A program made the translations under genes and the position numbers. The notes beneath the pieces are model-generated. The model did not search any database. It saw only the letters and a list, made by a program, of their open reading frames with translations, and had not been told where the DNA came from. From Piromyces finnis (Eukaryota > Neocallimastigomycota > Neocallimastigomycetes > Neocallimastigales > Neocallimastigaceae), in contig MCFH01000034.1 in NCBI GenBank assembly GCA_002104945.1, positions 434,001-498,000 of the forward strand: DNA of 64,000 bases, in the 5' to 3' direction. Position 1 is the stretch's first letter; every line of letters starts with the position of its first letter. Below are positions 27,121-38,703 of this stretch, one piece after another.

Positions 27121-27237
27121 TCCTAACTAGATATCCTAACTAGCTATCCTAACTAGCTATCCTAACTAGCTATCCTAACTAGCTATCCTAACTAGCTATC
27201 CTAACTAGATATCCTAACTAGCTATCCTAACTAGATA
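27121..27237. repeat. 13-bp minisatellite, nine copies
   Basis: Nine exact-period copies of TCCTAACTAGCTA, with C to A at position 11 in copies 1, 7 and 9. Each junction makes TAGCTA palindromes. It lies about 630 bp upstream of the AcrB-like start codon. Confidence 0.95.
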
Positions 27238-27868
27238 GCTATTGTTACACTTTGTTTAAATAAAGCTTTATTTTTGTTAAAACAACTCTGATATATATAT
27301 ATATTTTAGAAATTTTTTTTATAAAATAATTACATTATAATTATTAGGTAAATACGGATTATTAAAAGACGTTTAAGACGGTTTTAAATGTTTCATTTTA
27401 AAGTTTATAATTTTAATTATTTAAGTTTAAAAAAAAATTTTTTTCATATTAATATATATAAAATTATTGATTTTTAATTTTGTTTTTTTTTTTTTTTTTT
27501 TTTTTAAATATTTAAAAAAAAAAAAAGAAATTGAATTTTAATAAAAAGAAAAAAAAAAAGTTTTTTTTTTATTTTTATTATAGAAAGAAATATTAATGAA
27601 GTAAAGAAATAATATTTAATAATAATAATAAATAAAAAAAAACATATATAAAAAGGATATAAAAACGAAAAAAAAAACAAAGAATAAATATAAAATAATA
27701 ATAGAATACTATATTTTTATTTTTATTTTATTTTTTTTTAAAAAAATTTTATTTATATATATATAACAATTATAGAAATTAAAAAAAAAAAAAAAAAGAT
27801 TTTATAAAGTTTTTCATACGTACTACAAAAATTCTTATGTTTAAAGATATAATATACATTTCAAATAA

Positions 27869-30800
27869 ATGACAATAATAAATAATAGAAAGCATAAAAA
27901 TAAAGTATCCAAGAAAAATCCACTATCTATTAATGAAAATAACAATAATGTTACTATAAATAATAATAATAATAATAATAATGAAAATACTAACATTACT
28001 ATTGGTACTCTAAGTACGGTTGAAATAAAAGATGATTTAAGTGATACCTACTCATTTAATGACTTTTTAGAAGAAAGTGATGTTGAAAATGATTCATTGA
28101 GTATAAATATTAAAAGATCTTTTACAAAGACATTTAGTACTAGTAAGCCAAAAAGTAATAAAAATGAAGATGCCAATGTTAATGAGGCTTACATACAACA
28201 AATTAATACAAAAGAACAATTTTCGAATGATTCTTTGAAAAAAAAGTTATTTGAGTTACCAAATATAAAGGTTCAACATCATAATAGTAATACTGATGAT
28301 TTATCTCTTTCTCAATTTAGTATTATTGGAGCTGTCATCAGATTTTTTGAATCTTATATTAAAAAACTTAAAGGATTTGATTTATTTATTTTATGGCTAG
28401 GGTTTATCTATTTAAATTCTATATTAGCTTTGGAGATAAAATTAGAATGGATAGTAATGTTAGTTTATTCTTATTATTACTACTTTAATTTATTTGAGTC
28501 GAATAAAAAACATTTTATCTTTTTGAAAATAACCCAACTATTTTTGAATGTTTTAATAACAAAGTTATTTTTTGAAAACGCTGTTTTCGTTTATACTCTA
28601 TGTAATGCTGTAATATATACTGTTATGGCTTTAAGTGCTTCTACAGGATTTGATATTGTATTAATCATTGTTATAATGTCATTATTGGTTATTCATGTTC
28701 ATATTATACCTGTAATAACAAAAGAAGGCTTTTTTGCCGCTGTAGAAATAATCTTTTTTGGCGTATTCCTTATCATTTATAAATTATTTATTGTAGTATT
28801 TGAATATAAAATAGAATATACATCCTTAGTAAATCAGAATAGAAATGAAGTTTTGAAGAAAAGTCAATGTCAATCATTCGGCTTTATTATAGATAATAAT
28901 ACTAATAATAATACTAATAATAATAACAACAACAACAACAACAATAATAATAGTAATAATAGTAATAGTAATAATAACAACAATAGCAGTAATAATAATA
29001 AAACGAATAATAATATAAATAATAACGTTCATTTTAACTTACTGAAAAGTTTTGCTAATGCTAACACCGTAACTTCAAACGATGATGAAAAAGAAAAATC
29101 AATAACCCAATATTTTATAAAAAAGAATAAAAACTATTTTGGAGAAGGAGGTGCAACAATATTTTTCAATTCATCAATCTTTGAGCATATGTCTCTTTTA
29201 AGTATATTTAAACTATTATATTATAAATATCAGGAAAAGAGACATTTACTAAATTCATCGCCAGCTATTAGTCGTTTTAGAAAACATTTAGCATCAAATG
29301 CTTCCTTTTTAAATTCTTCATTCAATTCTCAAACTAAAAATTATAATCATTCTAAATCAGATCGTGATAAGAAAAATTCTAATTTAACAAGAGAAGGCCA
29401 CCTAAAAAAATATGTCACTTGTGCATGTCAAAAAGAAATAGATAAACAGGATCGGTTTTATATTTCAGTATCTACAATTATGGATACACATGCTCTAGTG
29501 AATTGGATCTTACCCGAGTATATTAACAATAATTTGAAAACAATGATAAATAATACCAAACAATATATCATTCAACATTCCTCTTCATTTATTAATTCAT
29601 CTCAAAATCTTATCGATAACATTTCCTATCCAAGTCAAATTGATACCAGTACATTGCTTCCTATACCGCAATTGGTCATGGAAAATTTATCCAATGATAT
29701 GTCTTCAAAATCAAATAATAATAGCAATAGTAGTTTAAATAACTCATTTTCAAAAAATATACAAGTTGTTTTACAAAAAAAAGATTTTAGCGTTAAAATT
29801 AATGAACAATTTTGGGATTCTTATGCAATGTTTATCACAAATGAGGGTATGTTTGTTTCTATTATTTATGGATTAGATCCTAATACACCTTATAGAATAA
29901 AAGTATCATTAAATCAACATTGGTCAACTCCTGTAGATATTTATACAAAAGATAAATTAAGTAAGCCTATTTTTTTTTTTTTTTTATATTAATTTTGATA
30001 TCAAATTAGATATTAAGTTTTGATATTCATATAATTTTAAAGAAACGAAAATCTTTTTTTATTTTTCATTCCTTTATTAATATTTACCTATCTCTATCTA
30101 TCTATCTATCTATCCGTCTATCCCTCTATCTATTTTTTTCTTTTCTTTAAAATTAATAACTGTAAAAAAAAAAAAAAAAAAAGATGTTAATATACCCAGA
30201 TCTATCGATCAACCTTCTGTTAAAGAAAATATTGGTGAAAAAAATTCTTCTTCATTATTAGTAACTCTTGAACATAAAAAGAATTTGTATCATCATTTAC
30301 AATCCAATTTAGTGGAATTAATTGAAGAAAGAAAGAGTAATCAAATGGCATTAAAGAAACTAAAAAAGGAAACAATTAAAGCATTATCACAACTTAAATC
30401 CGAAATTGACTATACAAAACGTTTTATTATGAAGGATAAACAAAATAATATAAAGTCGATAAAGCGTATTCAATTTATTAAGGAATATATTAAGCAAACA
30501 GAACAATCATTGAATGAATTAGAACAAATGGGTACGACCATTTCTAATAATTGTGAAGATGCCGAAAAAGAATATAGCCTTCAGTTAGAACAATTAATGA
30601 AACAAAAAAGTAACTTTTCTAAAGAGATTGAAGTTAAACGAAAAAAGATGAGCATGCGTAAAATGGAAATTGAAGAATATAAAAAGGATTTAGATATTAT
30701 CAAGCAAGTCAATCATAACATTGAAACTGTTGAATTAGAAAAGATAAAAAAATTAATTCATCAACTTAAATTTAATGATATACCACGTCTTGATCAAGAT

Positions 30801-31022
30801 ATTAATAATTTTAAGAAGACGAATAATAATTACGAAGATAAAGGTAGAAATATAATTGATACGCATGAAAGTCATATTCAAGACAAGTTGGATAAAATAT
30901 CTGAATTTAAAAATGATATTTTAGAATTAGAAAGTCAGAATAATGTTTTAATGGTCACTATTTCACAGGAACAAAAGTTTAAAGAGGAACTTAAAGATGA
31001 ATTAAAGAATTATAAGAAATAG
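27869..31022 (+). CDS. AcrB-like membrane/coiled-coil protein (fungal ubiquitination-network family)
   Basis: Two exons: 27869-29960 and 30184-31022; 2931 nt, 976 aa. Order of regions: a polar, Asn-rich N-terminus; several hydrophobic segments between about residues 165 and 315; a poly-Asn linker near 345-390; an FN3-like strand pattern (YGLDPNTPYRIKVSL) near 670; and a long coiled coil over the last 240 residues. This architecture and length resemble fungal AcrB, described in Aspergillus in the CreB deubiquitination network. The similarity is mainly architectural plus the FN3-like motif, so the family call is moderate and the function is inferred. AAC/AAT codon runs show ongoing repeat expansion. 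Confidence 0.6.
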
Positions 31023-31135
31023 ATAATATCATTAATTATATCCTATAAGTATATATATATATATTATATATATATATAAATAAAACTATATAAATTATAA
31101 TTCAATTAAAGATAACAAGGAGAATAATAATAATT

Positions 31136-31167
<32 letters not shown>

Positions 31168-31842
31168 AGTGTATACCTAATTTATATATAAATTTTTAAA
31201 AAATAAAAAAAAAAAATAATAATAAAAATAAATTTAAAAGTAAAAAAAAAAAAAAAAGAAAGAAAAAAACAAAGATTAAAATAAAGCTTAAATTAATAAA
31301 ATACATAAAAAAAAAAATATTTGGGTATATATATCCTCTTTTTACTTTTTTTATTTTATTGATAATTTTTCTTTTCTTTTTTTTTTTTTTTTTAACATTT
31401 ATTATAAATTTCCTCGTCATTTTTAGAATAAGTATTTTATTATTAGTACATGGAATTACATTAAATTTTAATTGTGTTTCTAATTAGAAAAAAGTAATTG
31501 TATTTTTTAGTAATATTACCATTAAATTAAGCATATATTCTGATTGAAAATTAATAAATTTTATTTTGTAAATTACGAGATATATATATAATTACTTTAG
31601 TTTATTATTATTATTTTGATAATTAAATATTATTACTGATCTATTAACATTTTTTTTTTTTTATAAAATAATAAATTTAAATAGTAATTTTTTTGTAATT
31701 ATTTGAAATTCACATTATTTTATCAAGATTATTTACATTATTATATAGAAATTTATTTTTTAAATGAGTGCTTTTTTTTTTTTTTTTTTAAATATTTTTT
31801 ATGTTTTAATTGAGTAGTTAAATGAAATATTTAATTTATATA
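31023..31842. other. Convergent intergenic region
   Basis: Between the AcrB-like 3' end and the small membrane protein's 3' end. AT repeats, AAT runs and poly-A only; no gene seen. Confidence 0.5.
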
Positions 31843-32286
31843 TTAATGTACATTATTAGTCATATTTAATGCTAATCTTTCAGTTCCATTTTCTATAAGC
31901 CAGACAACTATTATTGAAATAGTAACTGCTATTATGAAACTTTTCATCATAAATTTCACAGATTTATAAACCCATGAAAAGGTTGTTTGAATTATTTTTA
32001 TAACCATTATGGTAATACAGATAATGAGAATAATTTTTGGCCATGGTAAAACATTAAATAAATTTTTAGATTCCATATGAACTTTATATAATAATGTATT
32101 GGAATTTCCATGAGTTGCCATATAGGTATTAACCCTTTCTGCTATTTTATCCATTACTGTGGAGGTAATGTCTATAAATTTTGATAGAATATTATAGGAA
32201 TGAATCATAATAGGTGAATTTATAATTTTTTGTAATGACGTTGCAATATCACTCAAATTATTAAAATTATCCATTGTTTTAAACAA
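31843..32286 (-). CDS. Small two-segment membrane protein, possibly Apq12-like
   Basis: Single exon, 147 aa. Residues 1-75 are amphipathic and moderately polar. Two hydrophobic segments follow at about 80-97 (IILIICITIMVIKII) and 113-130 (FIIAVTISIIVVWLI), separated by WVYKSVKFMMK, then a short tail WLIENGTERLAL. Size, two closely spaced membrane segments and the W..E.G end recall the Apq12 family of nuclear-envelope/ER proteins, but similarity is weak. A second Met at residue 5 is an equally good start. The frame is supported by its non-repetitive composition compared with the flanks. Confidence 0.6.
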   Translation of the reverse strand: MFKTMDNFNNLSDIATSLQKIINSPIMIHSYNILSKFIDITSTVMDKIAERVNTYMATHGNSNTLLYKVHMESKNLFNVLPWPKIILIICITIMVIKIIQTTFSWVYKSVKFMMKSFIIAVTISIIVVWLIENGTERLALNMTNNVH

Positions 32287-32979
32287 AAAAATATATATTA
32301 TAAAGTATGAATCGAGTTTTTTTTTTTTTTTAATATTTTAATTTCAATAGTAATAATGTTTTATTCAAAATTTCTGATAAAAAAAGTCATTAACTTTTAC
32401 CATCTTTTTTATTTTTATTTTTTAAAAAAGATATTTAAAAGTATAAACTTTATTATATAATAAAATTTAATTTTTTTTTTTTTTTTAATTTATTTATATT
32501 AAGAAAAAAATATCTCATTTTCTATGACAAAAAAGATTTATCATCCACTTTTATTTATATATATATATAAAGAAAACATTAAGGATGAATATTTTATAAA
32601 AAGGGTAAAGATTAAAAATATACAATGATACAAACATATAGAATACTTTTTTTTTTTTTATGTTTAAATAGGATATTTTTATCTTTTATTTTCTTTTACT
32701 TTTTTTTTTTTTTTTTATTATTCTATAGTATCATACATACTATTAATTTTTTTTTTTTAATTTTTTAAATTATAATAATAATAATTATTATTGTTATTTC
32801 TATATTGAATTAAATTACTTTTTTTTTTTTTTTTCTGATTAATTACATTTATAAATTTCTAAAATTTGTTTAAATATTTTCAAAAGTGTATACTATTTTA
32901 ATATAATAATAATACCATTTTAGTTTATTTAAAAAAATGGTGAAAAAAAATATTTACTTTAAATTTTTGTATAAACAAT
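32287..32979. other. Intergenic, homopolymer-rich
   Basis: Upstream of the small membrane protein and downstream of GUP1. Only T runs and AT repeats are seen. Confidence 0.5.
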
Positions 32980-35566
32980 CTAATATTTCTTATAAATGCC
33001 TCTTCTCTTTTCTTCTTCTCTAATTTCAAACATAATTTGTGTACCAACCATAAGACAAAATAGCATGAAAATCCAATATAATATATCTATAATATAATTT
33101 ACATACATTATTTATAAATACATATAAATTTTAATCAACAGATATTAATTTATATAATTTATATATATTTAATGTTTTATTATTATTATCATTATTATAT
33201 ATATATATTATAATAAAATAGGGTAATTATTGATCCTTTGTACTTACGTCTAATTCCAAATATTTCACCAAAGATTTCGGTTGCACCGTCTAATCCAATG
33301 ACATAACCAACCATATTGGCACCAATCATTAAAATAATATTTAGGGCAGCAGCAAACGATTTAAGGTAACGGTAATAACTTAAATGATTTATCTGTTGGT
33401 AAAATTAAAAAAAAAAAAAAGTTATAATAAAAATTATATTAATATTTTCTTAAAAATAGACTTTTATTATTTTTAGGTCGTATATATTATAAATGTCTTC
33501 TTTCCCTTTATTTTACTTACTTTTTTGGAAATGAAATTGGTACAAACAGTTTCTGGAATTAAGAAAAGAATAATTAACCAACTCCATTCTAATAATTTTA
33601 AAGAGATATCATGCCATATAGCTACAAAGGAAAAGACAACAGCATTATTAAGAATTGGACTCTTATTACCACCAAGTGGAATGTAAATGTATCTTTTTAA
33701 TTATAATTTTTTATCGCATAATTTATTATATATTATAGTAATATTAAAAAAAAAAAAAAAAAATTATTATTAAAAATTATAAATACATATTATTATAGAG
33801 TAATCATTAGTAGAAACGAATGAAATTATACCTAATATTCCATTTATTGTAGGATGTATGCCATGCTCTCCAGAAACCAGCCATGGAATAGTTATTTGTC
33901 ATACATCTATTCATATTTTCAACAGTATCAATGTTATCACAAAGACCCCATAATCTAAAGAATCTCCAAATAATAAGTAACTATACACAAAAATTGGTAT
34001 TATTTAAATATGTATTTACAATTAATTCTATCAATACAATATACCTTTCAACTATTTTAATTATGATACAATAATAGTAAAATATAAATTACCTTTAACC
34101 AAACATTGATTAATGACCAATAAGCAAGCATACAATAATCAAATGGTGAAAAATTTTCATATGCTCTTTTTCTTATAATAGCATTGACATAAATGAAGTG
34201 AAGAGTCCATTCAAATAATAACACAACGGCAACAAAACGGATAGCATAAATGACAGTCTTCTTAATTGATAATGAAGTTTTGTGATTAATCTATTTTGTG
34301 AAGATATAATAAATGATAATTAATTAAATTTTTTTTAATCATTAGTTTTTTTTTTTTTAATAAATGCAATCATACTTGATAGATAAAGTCATTGAAAGTA
34401 ATAATTGGACCGGCAAGGAAAAGAGGAACATATAAAATATAGATTAAATAGTTTAAAAAGTTGTAGTCTTTTTCTAATAATGAATCTTTTACACGTGCTC
34501 TATAATCTTTTGAACCATCATCTTCAACAATTTTTGATTCAATATCCTTAAGTTTTTAAATATATATGTATTTTATTTATTATTGAGTTGGGATTCCAAA
34601 ATAAAATTAAAACATAATACTATTTATTAATACAATTCTTTAATTACCTTTGATTCTTCTTTATTTTTTAAACACCAATAATAATCCATATTAAATGAAA
34701 TTGAACGAAGAACACAATAGTTATAATTAATATCCCATCTTGGCATAAGACCTTTAAATTTGTCCTGATTTTTTTGAAGTTGATTATTATATATTATAAG
34801 TTAGGGGTAGTGATAAAAAATAAAGTGTCAGATATTACATGATGGTACTTTTTGTTATTTATTAAAAAGAAAATTGATTTTTAAATTTCTTACTAAGAAA
34901 GATAAAGCAGACCAAATAGATCCAAAATTATAGCCTTTGTAATAATCATTCAAGAATAAAAGTGAAATATTAAGAACCCAAGTTAAAATTGGGTTTAATT
35001 TAGTTTTTCCAAAACGTTTTGCAATGAAATAGTTTACTGATAAAAGGAATAAAATTTTTATTAAACTAGTTCCGTAGAGAACACCAAGGAAAATACTTGA
35101 GAATACAAGAGAATAAATTTTTCTGTATTGTACACTTTTTGCCTTTGATGGTATTGCTTGAATAATTCTACTAATTGTAACATGTGTAATTAAAACAATA
35201 AGTAAGACAAAAGCAAAACTTCTAAATGTTCTAGTTTGAGCATCACTAACATCCTTTTTTTTTTTTTTTATCATAAATATATGAATAATATGTCAATGAT
35301 ATTTGAATAATATTTATTTAATATGTAATTTAAGATTAATTTAATAATTTCTAAATAATTGAAAATATTATACACAACATTAGTTTAAAAACATACAGCT
35401 TTTCTACCAAACATCCAACCTTCACTTAAAAGATTTTCATATTTTGAGTAATTAACATTTTTTGCTATGATGTTATTTATATAAAAGACAATCTATTAAT
35501 GAATTGTATTATTAATTAAATAAAAAAAAAAAAAATGTAATAGTAGCAATTGTTATAAAATTTATA

Positions 35567-35640
<74 letters not shown>

Positions 35641-35929
35641 GATATAATGAATATGGATATATTCATAATAATATAAAAATTTATGATATAAATAGTGTAT
35701 AGATATAGAAATTAATATATTAATTATTGAGGTATAATATTGTTAATTAATATTTACGTGAACTAAATTTTACTGGTCCTCTAATCATTAAAGGAATGCA
35801 AATAATAAAGAGTACATAGTAAAAATAAAATTCTGGAGTTTTCCATCTTGAAGGATTTATTTTAATTTTTTTTGTTTGTTCTGAGGAATTCATCCTTTCA
35901 AGAGGGATATATTCTACATTTCCTGACAT
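32980..35929 (-). CDS. GUP1: MBOAT acyltransferase GUP1
   Basis: Ten exons, read downward: 35929-35758, 35464-35397, 35253-34894, 34764-34648, 34546-34376, 34290-34093, 33980-33832, 33692-33521, 33392-33248, 33086-32980; 1659 nt, 552 aa against about 560 in yeast GUP1. It is collinear with yeast GUP1: [77 protein letters not shown] and [14 protein letters not shown]. The MBOAT catalytic His is H439, with the second conserved His at H403. In yeast GUP1 remodels GPI-anchor lipids in the ER. Many hydrophobic segments are present. The first intron carries an ATT array. This is one of the clearest fungal-type genes in the window. Confidence 0.97.
35565..35641. repeat. ATT array in GUP1 intron 1
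   Basis: About 25 uninterrupted TTA/ATT units inside the intron between GUP1 exons 1 and 2. Confidence 0.95.
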
Positions 35930-36557
35930 TTTTTGTATTTAAAGTATATTAAAACTTTATTTTTTTTTATATTTATTGAGGTTTTTTTTCTTAGTTATTC
36001 ATATATTTCCTTTTTTATTCTTACTATTAAAATGATACATTATATATAATATTAATATAACCGGCCGGTAAAGTGGTATTGTGTTGTAAGGCGGTAATGG
36101 TGGAATGTTTATGAATATATTAATTAATTAAAATAAGTATTTTTTATAATACATATAATATTATTAAAAAAAGTATTACAAAGAGAATACCAAGTTATCT
36201 TCTTACTTTTTTCTTTAAATTTATTGTTTATTTTCTTTGTTTTTTTTTTTTTTTATTCTTTTCTTTTCAATATTATAATTTTAGTTTTTTATTATTATTA
36301 TTTAATTACAAAAAAACAACAAAAAAGTCTTTTCGTTGTTTTTTTAATTTATCTTTTAATAAATTTGTGTGTTGGAGAATTTAAATATTATTATATTCTA
36401 ATATATTTATAGAATATATTAAAATAAATCATTCATTGTTACACACCAATCATCTGTTGTATTTCAATTTAAAAATTTTCTTTAAAATTTAATTTTGAAA
36501 TTTTTTCAACTTTTTTATATCGACGCAAAAAAAAAAAAAAATAAAGAGGAAAATAAA
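35930..36557. other. Divergent intergenic region GUP1 / DUF2462
   Basis: No gene seen. At 36060-36108 there is a GC-rich island (starting CCGGCCGG, then AAGGCGGTAATGGTGG) within otherwise AT-rich DNA; it may be a regulatory element shared by the divergent genes. Confidence 0.5.
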
Positions 36558-37132
36558 ATGGTACAAGGAGCTTTAAAACAAAAATCTAGCAAAAGTAAAG
36601 CTATAAAAAAAGTTGTTCCAAAAAGAGGTATTATATATAACTTTTAAAGCTTGAAAAATATTTATTATATATTGGCATTTTTATAATTATTTATTGACTT
36701 TTTTTTTTTTTTACCTTTAAAAGGTGTAAGAATTGCTCCAAAAAAGAAGACTTTAATAAAGCAAACTAAATTAAAGAGGGTATATATATTATAAATTTAA
36801 TTTTGAGTGAATATATATAAAATCCAATTACATAACAACAACAACAACAACAATAATGAAATATTATATAATATAATTTTATAATTATCAATATTATAAT
36901 TATTAATATAATAATAATAATAATAAAATATAATTGTATAATTTTCAATACTGTAATAATTAAAAAAAAAAAAAAAACAATATATATAATTAAATAGAAA
37001 CTTGCCGCAAATAGTACTTCTTCTATTGAAAAGAATATGGCAGCAAAGGCAGCAGCTGTTGGTAAACTTACTATTATGAAACCAAAGAAAAATGAAAATG
37101 AAGAAGCTAAAACCTCAGGAAAAAGATCATAA
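36558..37132 (+). CDS. DUF2462 / Leydig cell tumour 10-kDa-like small basic protein
   Basis: Three exons: 36558-36627, 36724-36779, 36998-37132; 261 nt, 86 aa. It starts MVQGALKQKSSKSKAIKKVV, continues RGVRIAPKKKTLIKQTKLKR and ends its conserved part at MAAKAAAVGKLTIMK, the pattern of the UPF0390/DUF2462 family. Members are small, lysine-rich and probably nucleolar; no biochemical activity is established. The start is fixed by the conserved MVQGALK. It is too fragmented by introns to appear as a long open frame. Confidence 0.92.
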
Positions 37133-38703
37133 ATTCAAAATGTAATTATAAATTTAAAATATATAAATAGTTTTCGGAAGAAAGATTCTATCACACATAA
37201 ATATATATAAAAGGCTGGTTTAATTTATTAAGACATGGAAAATGATTTAACTGGATTATTAATTTTAAAAAATAAAATATTGGATAAATGGAGAAAATAT
37301 TTCGGATGTTTTATATAGAAAGGAAGCATTTCAAAAATAGTTTTTATAAAAATAAATATATAATGATAAAATATATATAGTTCCTTATATATATTCGTAA
37401 TAATCGAATCTGTCCTATATACATTGACCGAATAAATAATTAATAATTCACCATGAGTATTATTGATATTCATCATTTTAATAAAATCATTTAAAAAAAA
37501 TAATAAAATTAATATTTGAATTTGAAATTATGAATATAATATAAAACTTTATGGAACTTTAATAGCTAATCTAATACATATTAAATATGTATATATTTTA
37601 TAATATATATATATTTATTTTAAAAATAAAATATATAAATCAATACTTTAAAAAAAATTATAAATATAATTATTATTTTACATTTTCAAGCTATTTCATT
37701 TTCCACTTTGCTTTTATATATATTATGAATATATCAATATTTTATTATAAGTTAAATACTAACATATTAATTCATCTTATTTAATATATACATATATATA
37801 TATAACAGTTATCTCACATTAAATTTATTATGTAAATAGAAGAGATTAAAAAATGATTATATATTTTTTAAAAGAAAAGAAAATATTTAATATCAGTTAT
37901 ATATAGAGCCAATTTTATGGAATTAAAATTAACTATCTATACTACTACTACTACAACAACAACAAAAAAAAAAAAAATAGAAGACATATATTTTTATTAT
38001 TTTTTTTTATTATTAAAATATTTATATTATTTATCAGTTTTTTTTTTATATATAAAATTTATTTTGAAGTTGTCATTTTATTATTAATAAAATACAAACG
38101 AATAAATAAAAAAGTATTATTATAAATAATCGAAAATTATCTTTAAATTTATATTATTAAAGTGCCATATAATTTAGAGTGTTTTTCAAAATGTGTCATT
38201 GAAGAAGGATGGTGTAGATGATGTATTATTATAAAAATCCGATAAATTTTGATATATATGCTTTTAAGTTTTCATGTATATATTCTTTGTAATTTTCATA
38301 GATTTAAATGTTTTAGGCTAAAGAAAAGAATCAGAGTTCTTTTAAAATGATTAAAAATTTTAAGTTTAAAAAATTAATATACATTTAATTAAATTATTTA
38401 TTATCCATTCTCTTTTATAAAAAAATTTTTTTTTTCTTTTCAAAAAAAAAAAAAGTCATAATAAAATAAATTAAAAAAAAAAAAAAATAAAATAAAACAA
38501 ACAAACAAACAAACAAACAATAATAACAATAATAATAATAAAAAGTATATATATTTAATATTAGTAACAATTATAATAATAATAATAATAATAAATTATT
38601 TTTGAATTTCATTATTAATGAAATTATATGTTAATTTTTACTTTTATCATTCTGATAGTAAATAAATAATAAATAATAAAAATAAACAATACATTTAAAA
38701 AAA
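37133..38703. other. Intergenic, with possible relic frame
   Basis: Between the DUF2462 gene and ICMT, both on the plus strand. It is mostly AT repeats. A short frame at 37235-37318 has a PH-domain-like start (see findings) but no supporting downstream exons. An ACAA run occurs at 38499-38520. Confidence 0.4.
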
